Positions 8,002 to 14,598 of a stretch of DNA of 20,334 bases are shown in pieces. This DNA is from CAZEAC01 sp964510065. Lineage in GTDB: Bacteria; Bdellovibrionota_C; UBA2361; CAIXSY01. The notes beneath the pieces are model-generated. The model did no database searches and was not told the origin of the DNA. It saw only the letters and a list, made by a program, of their open reading frames with translations. The stretch is from positions 1-20,334 of the forward strand of contig CAZEAC010000081.1 in assembly GCA_964510065.1 (NCBI GenBank), in the 5' to 3' direction. Both the position numbers and the translations under genes were made by a program. Every line of letters begins with the position of its first letter. The first letter of the stretch is position 1.

Positions 8002-9399
8002 GTTACCGATCTGTTTCAGCAGCACCTGCACGATTGAAGTCAGCTGTTCTTTCGTATTAAGGGAAGGGTCATCAAGAACCTTTTCATGGAGCTGCTTTAA
8101 AATATCTCCGATTTTTGGCCCCTGCCGCATGCCAAGTGCAAGCAGATCTGCGCCGTTAATTGCCAGCGCGTGATAGGGCGATCCGACCGGTCTATTTTTC
8201 TCGTCTTCGACAAGTTGATCAAATGCCTCAAGCTTTACAGAAAAATCACTTTCGCCCATGGTCGGCGTCTTATCGGCGCGTTTGAGGCTGCGCCATTCGG
8301 CGAAATGGCTTCCGAGGTCGCGAATCAGTCGTCGGACACCCGGTGGGCCGCACTCAATTGGGCGCATATGCGTTCGAACAAGCAGCGCCACCGCGTCGGT
8401 ATCGTCTCGCGAAAAATGCAGCCGCTCCATGGCTTCCCTACAAAGGCGCTCGCTTACTTCCTCATGTAGATAAAAGTGACGCCGACCCTGCTCGTCAGTA
8501 GAAAGGGTATGCGGTTTCCCGAAGTCATGAAAAAGGGCGGCGAGCCGCACCAATCTATCCGCGGGAGCACGCTCGAGAACCGACAGGGTGTGGGAAAACA
8601 CATCTTCAGTGTGAAACTCATTTTGCTCAAACCCGATAGAGGGCAGCGCCTCGGGAAGAACAATTTCTAGAAATCCAAGATCTGCCAGCGCACGGATGCC
8701 TTTCCCCGGTTCCTTCTGCATCACAATTTTTTCCAACTCATCTCGAATTCGCTCGACACTTACCCGAGAGATCTCCTTGGCGTGTGCCTTGGCTGCTTCT
8801 GCGGTTTTTTTATCAATCGTACGTCCGCTGGCAGAGCCAAAGCGCACCATTCGAAGCATGCGCAGCGGATCTTCAATAAAGCGCCGGGCGGCGTCGCCAA
8901 CCGCTCGCACATGGTTACTGCGCAGATCTTTCAAGCCGCCGAAAGGATCGATGAGCTTACCGCGGTTTGTCGAGAAGGCCATCGCATTAATGCTGAAGTC
9001 ACGCCCCGCGAGGTCTTCTTCAATTGACCCCGAAGGTAGGAACTGATCGCGTGAGCCGGGAGTGCGGAACGTCGTAATCTCGACGCGGATGTGATCAATT
9101 ACCGCCAAGATAGTACCGTGTTCAATTCCCGTTTCTACAACGCGAATCTCTTTCGCGGCAAGGCGCTCCATGCCCTCCACTGGAGGGATGAGCGTCGCAA
9201 GGTCGAGGTCGGCCTGCTCGGTTCCCGCGAGAACATCACGGACGGTTCCGCCCACCAGATAGAGATCCGCTTCGGGACCGAGTGCTTCTGAGATTCTTTG
9301 TACGACAGGAGACTGTGCAATTGCGCGGAGTTTGGCACTTAGCTCTTTGGGGAGCCTACGTACTGAGGAAGAGTTGCCACGCGATAGGGATTTTTCCAT
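7999..9399 (-). CDS. cca: tRNA CCA-adding nucleotidyltransferase with HD domain
   Basis: Class II tRNA nucleotidyltransferase that builds or repairs the 3' CCA of tRNAs from CTP and ATP. In the 466 residues: LVGGTVRDVLAG at 48-59, catalytic DLD at 64-66, a carboxylate in RVEITTFR near 107, GRDFSINAMA at 132-141 and DPLRMLRMVRF at 177-187. An HD domain follows with His270 and HDFGK from 291. The close poly(A) polymerase I family is a possible alternative, but the window's tRNA-Ala and tRNA-fMet lack an encoded CCA, so a CCA-adding enzyme is needed. The ATG at 9399 overlaps the end of the upstream HNH gene by 44 bp and has no clear ribosome-binding site; a later start cannot be excluded. The last codons run into the edge of an inverted-repeat element that provides the TAG stop. 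Confidence 0.93.
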   Translation of the reverse strand: MEKSLSRGNSSSVRRLPKELSAKLRAIAQSPVVQRISEALGPEADLYLVGGTVRDVLAGTEQADLDLATLIPPVEGMERLAAKEIRVVETGIEHGTILAVIDHIRVEITTFRTPGSRDQFLPSGSIEEDLAGRDFSINAMAFSTNRGKLIDPFGGLKDLRSNHVRAVGDAARRFIEDPLRMLRMVRFGSASGRTIDKKTAEAAKAHAKEISRVSVERIRDELEKIVMQKEPGKGIRALADLGFLEIVLPEALPSIGFEQNEFHTEDVFSHTLSVLERAPADRLVRLAALFHDFGKPHTLSTDEQGRRHFYLHEEVSERLCREAMERLHFSRDDTDAVALLVRTHMRPIECGPPGVRRLIRDLGSHFAEWRSLKRADKTPTMGESDFSVKLEAFDQLVEDEKNRPVGSPYHALAINGADLLALGMRQGPKIGDILKQLHEKVLDDPSLNTKEQLTSIVQVLLKQIGN

Positions 9400-9859
9400 G
9401 GAGTTTAATGTTCAGAACTGGCAACCAATCGGGGCGAACCGGCTTCTTTCGAAGATTCATGCGGGCTTCGTGCGGCGTCCTGCCGCCCTTCTTGCGGTTA
9501 CAGTGAGTACAACAGCAGACTATATTGTCCCAGGTTGTTTTACCACCTTGGCTCCGCGGTTTTACATGATCGAGGGTAGCCTCTTTGGAGCTCAAATTCT
9601 TCCCGCAATACTGACACTCGAAGCTGTCTCGGGCCAGAATATTTGTTCTACAAAGGGGAGGGGCCTTCCGGCCAATATTGATAAATCGAAGAAGTCTTAC
9701 GACGGCGGGCGCCTTAATTACGAGCGAAACCGACCGAATATCATGTTCGTATTCGTCCAGAACCTCTACCTTGCCCATAAAGAACATCGTGATTGCTCTT
9801 TGCCACGAAATTATCTTTAAGGGCTCGTAGCTAGCGTTAAGTAGCAGGGCTGACTGCAT
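9356..9859 (-). CDS. HNH endonuclease-family protein
   Basis: A 167-residue protein with a zinc-braced HNH fold: CQYCG (Cys82, Cys85), LDHVKPRSQGG (Asp97, His98), Asn112 in WDNIV, and CTHC (Cys117, Cys120). The N-terminal 60 residues, starting ALLLNASYEPLKIISWQRA, are typical of a widespread single-copy chromosomal HNH family found in proteobacteria, cyanobacteria and actinobacteria. Its natural substrate is not established to my knowledge. It is not part of a visible restriction, phage or intron system here. Its end overlaps the start of cca by 44 bp, so the two are probably cotranscribed. Confidence 0.9.
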   Translation of the reverse strand: MQSALLLNASYEPLKIISWQRAITMFFMGKVEVLDEYEHDIRSVSLVIKAPAVVRLLRFINIGRKAPPLCRTNILARDSFECQYCGKNLSSKEATLDHVKPRSQGGKTTWDNIVCCCTHCNRKKGGRTPHEARMNLRKKPVRPDWLPVLNIKLHGKIPIAWQLFLST

Positions 9860-10018
9860 CCAGTTTACCGTTCCCTAAACGTGTTCTACGTCTAATATCT
9901 ATTATTAAGAATATCGGACGGTTACGCAATTAAATTTAGAGTTCATTTCTCACTTGTTAAGATGCGCCGCCGGGGTGTTCGCGAACCGCTTAATTTTTCT
10001 TAATTTTCAAGCAGTTAC

Positions 10019-10047
10019 TTGACACCCTAAAGTGCTCTGATTATCTT
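10019..10047 (+). promoter_or_regulatory. strong tRNA operon promoter
   Basis: A perfect TTGACA (10019-10024), a 17-nt spacer and TATCTT (10042-10047), 19 nt before the tRNA-Ile gene. Transcription would start near 10054, leaving a short 5' leader. It is the best sigma-70-type promoter I see in the window. Confidence 0.8.
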
Positions 10048-10066
10048 GCAGGTCGGTTTTTTCTGT

Positions 10067-10143
10067 GGGCCAGTAGCTCAGGTGGTTAGAGTACACGCCT
10101 GATAAGCGTGAGGTCGATAGTTCGAGTCTATCCTGGCCCACCA
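10067..10143 (+). tRNA. tRNA-Ile (anticodon GAT), CCA encoded
   Basis: Acceptor stem GGGCCAG/CTGGCCC, a D arm with TAGCTCAGGTGGTTAGA, anticodon arm CACGC-CTGATAA-GCGTG with anticodon GAT, a T arm with GTTCGAGTC, discriminator A and an encoded CCA (10141-10143). It is followed by a hairpin repeat array and tRNA-Ala on the same strand. This pair usually sits in the 16S-23S rRNA spacer, but no rRNA gene flanks it here. Confidence 0.97.
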
Positions 10144-10150
10144 GTGTTTT

Positions 10151-10291
10151 CTGCATCTTCCGCTAACGCGGAAGATCGCATGTTTTCTGCATCTTCCGCT
10201 AACGCGGAAGATCGCATGTTTTTTGCATCTTCCGCTAACGTGGAAGATTGCATGCTTTCTGCACCTTCCGCTAACGCGGAAGATCGCATTT
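10151..10291 (+). repeat. four tandem 36-bp hairpin repeats
   Basis: Four contiguous copies start at 10151, 10187, 10223 and 10259 with an exact 36-bp period; the last is cut by the start of tRNA-Ala. Each carries a hairpin of ATCTTCCGC, loop TAAC, GCGGAAGAT, extended by TGC against GCA around one bulged base, and is joined by a T-rich linker. Copy 3 changes one stem C to T, giving a G-U pair that keeps the stem; copy 4 has one mismatch. There are no spacers, so this is not a CRISPR. The array is transcribed between tRNA-Ile and tRNA-Ala, so a role in precursor processing is possible but unproven. Confidence 0.92.
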
Positions 10292-10364
10292 GGGGCTGTA
10301 GCTCAGCTGGGAGAGCATCGGCTTTGCAAGCCGGGGGTCAGGGGTTCGATCCCCCTCAGCTCCA
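10292..10364 (+). tRNA. tRNA-Ala (anticodon TGC), CCA not encoded
   Basis: Acceptor stem GGGGCTG/CAGCTCC, a D arm with TAGCTCAGCTGGGAGA, anticodon arm TCGGC-TTTGCAA-GCCGG with anticodon TGC, a T arm with GGTTCGATCC, and discriminator A at 10364. The next bases are GAC, so the CCA end must be added by the cca product. It is cotranscribed with tRNA-Ile through the hairpin array. Confidence 0.97.
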
Positions 10365-10366
10365 GA

Positions 10367-10429
10367 CTTCGCCTCTACGAGGCTTCGTCCGACAAGCCAG
10401 CTTCGCCTCGACGAGGCTTTGTGCGACGA
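10367..10429 (+). repeat. two direct repeats just 3' of tRNA-Ala
   Basis: Two 29-nt copies, 10367-10395 and 10401-10429, start CTTCGCCTC and run through ACGAGGCTT to CGAC, differing at few positions. Each holds a small hairpin of GCCTC, three bases, GAGGC. They begin 3 nt after the tRNA-Ala 3' end, in the tRNA trailer. Confidence 0.75.
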
Positions 10430-10450
10430 ACTAGTTGTGCGGCGAAGTCT

Positions 10451-10484
10451 GTCGTCCGAGGCCTTGGCGAAGGACGACTTATTT
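10451..10484 (+). terminator. possible terminator of the tRNA-Ile/Ala operon
   Basis: GTCGTCC (10451-10457) and GGACGAC (10472-10478) form a perfect 7-bp stem, followed at once by TTATTT. The 14-nt loop can pair further. The T tract is short and interrupted, so strength is uncertain. Confidence 0.4.
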
Positions 10485-10485
10485 A

Positions 10486-10575
10486 CCGCTCGGCGCTCGG
10501 GCTATGTTTCCCGCTCGGCGCTCGGGCCCAGGGGGGGGCTGCCGCCCCTCTCGTTAGCCATGGCTCGCTTCACCC
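10486..10575 (+). repeat. tRNA-trailing GC-rich repeat, copy 2 with a short tandem copy
   Basis: CCGCTCGGCGCTCGGGC occurs exactly twice, at 10486-10502 and 10511-10527. The second copy continues through a G-run/C-run hairpin and ends GCTCGCTTCACCC at 10563-10575, matching the copy behind tRNA-Asp (1666-1727, minus strand). The core also matches two copies at 19973-20003 and 20241-20271 behind tRNA-fMet. It lies in the 3' trailer of tRNA-Ala, in the same direction as the tRNA. Confidence 0.8.
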
Positions 10576-10625
10576 GACTTTATTTTCCCCCGGGTTTGTT
10601 TCCGGCTCGGGTGGGGCTGGCTAAC
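10553..10625. repeat. nested inverted repeat in the tRNA-Ala 3' spacer
   Basis: GTTAGCCA (10553-10560) pairs with TGGCTAAC (10618-10625). Inside, CACCCG (10571-10576) pairs with CGGGTG (10608-10613) and a CCCCCGGG stretch lies in the middle. The left arm overlaps the end of the GC-rich repeat. The remaining 10626-10698 up to the end of dcd shows nothing further. Confidence 0.6.
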
Positions 10626-10698
10626 TTGATTCGCGATGTTTCCGGGGCGCTGAAGAATATATAGTGTGCCGGCGTGGCTTGATTTGCGGCTACGCGCG

Positions 10699-11262
10699 CT
10701 AGTCGCCATCATTCAAAATTTCATCGTTGAAGATCGGTTTTCCAACTACCGTCTGCTCGCGGTACTTCCCGGTGTCATCATACTGCTCTGTCGATGGCGT
10801 TTTAAGCTCAAAGAGCGCAACGCGTGCAATCTTCATTTTCGGATATAAGAGAATCGGATTGGGCCCGTGATTCGCAAGCTCCAGCGTAACTGCGCGATTG
10901 CGGTGTCCCGGATAGACTAGCATGGCAGTCTGCACAATTGTTAGCCCAACTCGGGCAAGAGTACTCCGCCCCTCAATCAAAAAGCCGAGCGACGGACCCA
11001 CGGTAACAGTTTGATAAGTGTGCCCGAGAACAAACTCGCCATGCTCTAATTTGTAAGGCTTGTCATCTTTAAGAACAATCTCGTCATAATCCGGCGCGAT
11101 CTTGTTTTTGACATCCACCACCTTGCCGGGGCGGGGCTTAAGAAGGTTTTCGCCCAGGTGCAGAGTAATACCCGAGGCTCTAACCCACTCGGACTTGTAG
11201 GGAGACACCACAAGTTCACCCTTGCGGATCGCCTCGATAATATCGACGTTTGAGTACATCAT
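10699..11262 (-). CDS. dcd: dCTP deaminase
   Basis: Deaminates dCTP to dUTP on the way to dUMP and dTTP; cytoplasmic homotrimer of the dUTPase fold. In 187 residues the core motif EGRSTLARVGL is at 97-107, followed by PGHRNRAVTLELANHG with the expected catalytic Glu at 128. The C-terminal YDDTGKYREQ (161-170) is the nucleotide-closing segment. Length fits the family. A bifunctional dCTP deaminase/dUTPase is possible from sequence alone. GAGGT lies about 7 nt before the ATG at 11262; a second ATG follows at once. A TATAAT promoter lies just upstream, and it is transcribed alone, away from the plus-strand gene at 11405. Confidence 0.92.
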   Translation of the reverse strand: MMYSNVDIIEAIRKGELVVSPYKSEWVRASGITLHLGENLLKPRPGKVVDVKNKIAPDYDEIVLKDDKPYKLEHGEFVLGHTYQTVTVGPSLGFLIEGRSTLARVGLTIVQTAMLVYPGHRNRAVTLELANHGPNPILLYPKMKIARVALFELKTPSTEQYDDTGKYREQTVVGKPIFNDEILNDGD

Positions 11263-11288
11263 AGCAGTAACCTCAACTGGGCCATGTT

Positions 11289-11315
11289 ATTATAGGATGC
11301 ATTAGGAATACTCAA
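11289..11315 (-). promoter_or_regulatory. candidate dcd promoter
   Basis: On the minus strand a perfect TATAAT (11289-11294) lies 15 nt after TTGAGT (11310-11315); shifting the -35 by two bases gives a 17-nt spacer with a poorer hexamer. The dcd ATG is 26 nt downstream of the -10. Confidence 0.5.
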
Positions 11316-11340
11316 GTTGGCAGGAGAATCAGCGACACCC

Positions 11341-11370
11341 TTGATCGATCGAGGCTCCTGGACATAGAAT
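11341..11370 (+). promoter_or_regulatory. candidate promoter of the membrane/TPR genes
   Basis: TTGATC (11341-11346), an 18-nt spacer and TAGAAT (11365-11370), 34 nt before the ATG at 11405. The -35 lies in a GATCGATC palindrome. Confidence 0.4.
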
Positions 11371-11404
11371 TGCTCTTATCAACTAATCTTTTTGGAATCG
11401 TGTT

Positions 11405-11671
11405 ATGAAACTTGACCCAAATGAAGGAAAAGGAGCGGCTAAATGGTTATTCCGCGTGGGGTTAATTGCAGTTGTTTTCTGTATAAGTCTCTACAAGATT
11501 GATCAGTACCTCTCGACCTATCCTCGCGAACAGATTCTGCGGGATACTCTTTACGAGCTTCGCTCCGCGCAGACTAACTTGAAATCGGGCGTGACTGACC
11601 CACGGCAGCTCGGCATGGCCGAAGGTGAAATTGAAACTTCAGCATCAAATTCGAAAGATCTTCATCATTAG
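11405..11671 (+). CDS. membrane-anchored N-terminal part of a probable TPR protein
   Basis: An 88-residue frame with a polar head (MKLDPNEGKGAAKW) and one membrane segment at about 15-32 (LFRVGLIAVVFCISLYKI). A helical, charged stretch (EQILRDTLYELRSAQTNLKSG) follows, then a stop. The next frame starts 47 bp before this one ends and holds tetratricopeptide-like helices. A membrane anchor followed by TPR helices is a common single-protein design, so the two frames may be one gene split by a frameshift near 11625-11670, real or from sequencing. Alternatively they are two coupled genes. A weak GGAA precedes the ATG. Confidence 0.6.
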   Translation: MKLDPNEGKGAAKWLFRVGLIAVVFCISLYKIDQYLSTYPREQILRDTLYELRSAQTNLKSGVTDPRQLGMAEGEIETSASNSKDLHH

Positions 11672-12212
11672 AATTTTTCGAAATGCCCATGCGCGATGCC
11701 TCGATTTCGAGCTTGCGCTGCTTGAGCTGCTACAGCGATGTGTTAATCGTTTTTCCTCCGGCGCTAAGCACGGCATGCTGCTTGAACTTGTCGGAAGCGA
11801 TGGGCAGCATGACTTTCGTGGGTTTATAAAGAGAAAGCTCGAACGTTTCCCGTATTGGCTTGGAGGACATCTTCGCCTTGGTCAGCTTGCACTAAGTTCG
11901 AAAGACATCGCGTTAGCCTACGGCTCGGCGCAAGCGCTTATTGTCTCTGATCTTAGTCCTGCCCAAGATTTTGAGGCGAAAAGACTGCTTGCGCGTTGTT
12001 ATCTGGCGCGCGGCTTTTCAGATAAGGCCGGTGAGATTTTAAAATTGCTACGCGAGCGTGCCCCTCAAAATTCGCTCGTTGCCGAGGATTATGCTGCAGC
12101 TCTCATGGCTGCGGGCAAAGATGACGAGGCGCGCGCGACGCTTGAAAAGTTTTCGGAAAATAGCCTCAGCCCCGCGGCATTAGCAGTACGCCGAGCGCTC
12201 GCGAAAAGGTAA
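11625..12212 (+). CDS. TPR-like repeat protein
   Basis: A 195-residue frame with a GTG at 11625, no good ribosome-binding site, and the first in-frame ATG only at 11775. Residues 85-195 look like tetratricopeptide helices (LGGHLRLGQLALSSKD, AKRLLARCYLARGFSDKAGEIL, AEDYAAALMAAGKDDEARATLEKF), which usually act in protein-protein contact. The part before the ATG still reads like coding sequence (CLDFELALLELLQRC). This suggests it continues the upstream membrane frame through a frameshift rather than starting at 11775. The end overlaps the convergent NUDIX gene by 33 bp. Confidence 0.65.
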   Translation: MKLKLQHQIRKIFIIRIFRNAHARCLDFELALLELLQRCVNRFSSGAKHGMLLELVGSDGQHDFRGFIKRKLERFPYWLGGHLRLGQLALSSKDIALAYGSAQALIVSDLSPAQDFEAKRLLARCYLARGFSDKAGEILKLLRERAPQNSLVAEDYAAALMAAGKDDEARATLEKFSENSLSPAALAVRRALAKR

Positions 12213-12728
12213 TTTTCGCGCCATACGATGTAAGCGGGGTTCGCTGCTGTACTTCGCAATATCGCAACAGTGTACCCAGCGTAATTCATGTGATTCATCA
12301 CTGCAGATTGTTTTATGCGCTGAATGACTTTGCATAAGAAACGCGCAATCAAAATGCTCGTGCGCAGGCACGGCCGCGTGTATGGGGATCTGATGAATGT
12401 CGAGATCGAAGATCTCGCGAGAAATAAAGCCAATATCGCTGAGACCGGACTCTTCCTTTGCTTCTCGCATCGCCACGTCCCAAAGATTGGAATCACCATC
12501 AGCATGTCCGCCAAGTTGTACCCACATATTTAACTTTTTGTGGTGGGTGAGGAGGACGCGTGAGCAAGAACTGTCTACAAGCCACGCAGACGCGGTAAAG
12601 TGTCGCTCCGTGTGGGTGCGTTCAAAACAGCTCTCAATTTCAAGAAGTTCGAGCATTCGCGCCACAGTGCTGGACTCCTCAGGAAATGCGAGACGGTAGC
12701 GTTCGAGAGCCGCGGCAAGCTCGTTCAT
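12180..12728 (-). CDS. NUDIX hydrolase
   Basis: Hydrolase of nucleoside-diphosphate-linked compounds; substrate not predictable. In 182 residues the NUDIX box runs over 74-96: Gly74, five residues, Ser80, seven residues, then REAKEESGL (88-96). The metal-binding REUXEEXGU half is intact, but the first Glu of the consensus is Ser80, which is unusual. It starts as ATGA overlapping the stop of the zinc-ribbon gene (12725-12728), so the two are probably translated together. It ends inside the end of the convergent TPR frame. Confidence 0.88.
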   Translation of the reverse strand: MNELAAALERYRLAFPEESSTVARMLELLEIESCFERTHTERHFTASAWLVDSSCSRVLLTHHKKLNMWVQLGGHADGDSNLWDVAMREAKEESGLSDIGFISREIFDLDIHQIPIHAAVPAHEHFDCAFLMQSHSAHKTICSDESHELRWVHCCDIAKYSSEPRLHRMARKLPFRERSAYC

Positions 12729-14506
12729 TCTTGTACGGAGTGCACACGCACCGAATATGAAGAGGCTTTACGTAGGTCTTGATCGAGAAGCGCAATGCCG
12801 AACTCTCCACGGTCACCGGTCTTTAGTTCGCCAAGTGCTCGCTCTGGTGAGTCCTGAATCGCACGGATCATGTCGACGGAAAGCGAACGTACTCGAGCTC
12901 GTGCGAGAGTTGGTACCGCACGAACATCGATAGGAGATCCCATAACAGCGCCAGCATTATCAAAAAGCAACGCTTCGAGCCTGATCTCTTTAATTGGCTT
13001 GGAGCTTCCGTTGATAATTTCACCGGCGATAATTGGAATCTTATCGCCGCTATCGAGCGTCACCGAGCGCAAGCTTGAACTCTTTATTACAAGTCCTGCC
13101 GGAGCAGGGTGACGTGCGTGCGGTAACAATATATTTGAAACTAGCACGGTCAGATCCGACGATGATCTTGAAAAATATGCAACACACACAAGGAACACAA
13201 AGAAGCAGAGACACGGGGCCAGCAGCACAGTCATCCCGTGCCAGCGAGAATTTGCGCTGTATTGTCGGGTTGAAGTGGTCCACGGGTTTGCGGCGGAAGA
13301 AACAAGGCGCTCCTGAGTCGGAGTGGACGGGCCATCGCTCCCGCGAAGCGAGCGCAATGAAGGGAACGTCGCCGTTGAGAGATCTCCTGTCTCGCGCATC
13401 ATTTTACTAGTCGCACTGGAAGGGCGAACATCGTCATTATCAAGAGCTTGCGGCATTCCTTCATTGGACTCGGCAATTGGAAGACCTAAGCTCATCTGCA
13501 CCGGGTCGACAGCTGATTCCTGTGTCTGTAGGGCATCCTGAGTATCATCGAGCTCTGACTCGACGCCCGCCACCTCGGCTTTCGGCTCCTGCGGTATTGG
13601 ATTTTCGAAGGTTTCGGTCACTGGAACTTCATAGGTGAATGGCTCAGCGGCGGCCGCGGCTTTCTCGGCCGAAGTCTCGTTTAGTTTGTAAAGTGAGAAA
13701 GATCCAGGGGCGCCTGCATCGGATTCGAATGCTGGGTCGTATGCCGATGCTGAGAAGTCAGCGTGAGGCGACGTCGATAAAGCCGATAAAGTTTCGATCG
13801 GAGGAGTCCCTTGGCTCTCCTTACATTGCGCCATGCGATGAATCACGGGAGTATCGGCCTCCCAATTACCTTGACCCGACACTTCATTGACTAACGTTGG
13901 TACTTCGGGCGCGGAATTCGGGGAAACCGCGCTTGTCGGCGGTAACACTTCGACGATGGGGGCGAAGGTCTCGACACGTGACTCGGTTGTACCTCTCGAA
14001 ATAATTGGTGCGGGCGATGTTTCCCAGAAATCTTGGATCTGCGCCGAGGTGCTCTCGGCGAAATTTACGACTGGGTTATCATTTTGCTCGAACGCAACAG
14101 GGATACTGGCTAGTACCGGAGCAACCTCAACGTGGCTTGTGTCGTTTGTAGTCTTCGATTCGCGCCGGTTACCGCGAGTGTGAGCTGGAGCTTCACGAGA
14201 CGCGGTCCCAGGAGACACAGCCTCACCAAAAGATGGTGGCTCGAAATTCTCCGGCTCAAAATGAGTCGATGGGGACTCTTGCTCAATTTTAATTGTGGGG
14301 CCGTTCACTGCAAAACTACCCTGGGCGCCAGCCACAGGTGCCCCATTTTTCTCAATACTGAAAACAAAGTCACAGCGCGAGCAGTGAAAACGCGGAAAGT
14401 CGACACCGGCCAAAAGAGTGCCATCAACGGCGAATTTCGTCTGACAATTAGGGCATTGAATGATTTTTTGCGAAGAATCCTTCACAACCGCACTGCTTCT
14501 TGGCAT
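12725..14506 (-). CDS. MJ0042-type zinc-ribbon membrane protein with DUF3426-like C-terminus
   Basis: A 593-residue protein in three parts. Residues 14-50 are a zinc ribbon with CPNC (18, 21) and CSRC (42, 45), the MJ0042 pattern. Residues 55-420 are a long low-complexity acidic linker rich in Pro, Ala, Ser, Thr and Glu. A membrane segment lies at about 427-446 (VLLAPCLCFFVFLVCVAYF). The last 145 residues (IPIIAGEIINGSSKPIKEIRLEALLFD, then VRSLS and GIALLD) resemble the DUF3426 beta-sandwich outside the membrane. Such proteins are typical of proteobacteria, including deltaproteobacteria; their function is unclear. There is no ribosome-binding site before the ATG; instead a tandem GTTATATACCAA repeat lies directly upstream. 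The stop overlaps the NUDIX start. Confidence 0.88.
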   Translation of the reverse strand: MPRSSAVVKDSSQKIIQCPNCQTKFAVDGTLLAGVDFPRFHCSRCDFVFSIEKNGAPVAGAQGSFAVNGPTIKIEQESPSTHFEPENFEPPSFGEAVSPGTASREAPAHTRGNRRESKTTNDTSHVEVAPVLASIPVAFEQNDNPVVNFAESTSAQIQDFWETSPAPIISRGTTESRVETFAPIVEVLPPTSAVSPNSAPEVPTLVNEVSGQGNWEADTPVIHRMAQCKESQGTPPIETLSALSTSPHADFSASAYDPAFESDAGAPGSFSLYKLNETSAEKAAAAAEPFTYEVPVTETFENPIPQEPKAEVAGVESELDDTQDALQTQESAVDPVQMSLGLPIAESNEGMPQALDNDDVRPSSATSKMMRETGDLSTATFPSLRSLRGSDGPSTPTQERLVSSAANPWTTSTRQYSANSRWHGMTVLLAPCLCFFVFLVCVAYFSRSSSDLTVLVSNILLPHARHPAPAGLVIKSSSLRSVTLDSGDKIPIIAGEIINGSSKPIKEIRLEALLFDNAGAVMGSPIDVRAVPTLARARVRSLSVDMIRAIQDSPERALGELKTGDRGEFGIALLDQDLRKASSYSVRVHSVQE

Positions 14507-14511
14507 GGTAA

Positions 14512-14539
14512 TTGGTATATAACGTACTTGGTATATAAC
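14512..14539 (-). promoter_or_regulatory. tandem 12-bp repeat upstream of the zinc-ribbon gene
   Basis: On the minus strand GTTATATACCAA occurs twice (14528-14539 and 14512-14523), 16 bp apart, and the nearer copy ends 5 nt before the ATG at 14506. Each is close to palindromic. They could be operator half-sites, or -10-like elements of a leaderless transcript. The spacer 14507-14598 separates two divergent genes. Confidence 0.5.
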
Positions 14540-14598
14540 CTTAATAGGCGAAGTGATAACGCTAATACTAGAATACCGTCTGAGTTTAAAGCAACTTC

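Noticed and set aside
7999..9399. Naming this gene pcnB (poly(A) polymerase I)
   Set aside because: The sequence cannot fully separate the families, but a CCA-adding enzyme is needed for tRNAs without encoded CCA, and the HD domain fits bacterial CCA-adding enzymes.
10151..10291. Possible CRISPR array because of a 36-bp repeat length
   Set aside because: The repeats are contiguous with no spacers, each holds a strong hairpin, and there are no cas genes.
10108..10434. Open frame with a repeated ASSANAEDR motif
   Set aside because: It runs through the end of tRNA-Ile, the hairpin array and all of tRNA-Ala; the motif is the translated 36-bp DNA repeat.
13170..13220. CACACAAGGAACACAAAG-like stretch resembling the inverted repeat at 20049-20118
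   Set aside because: It lies within the membrane-segment codons of the zinc-ribbon gene and has no partner arm, so the likeness is probably due to codons for Phe, Val, Leu and Cys.
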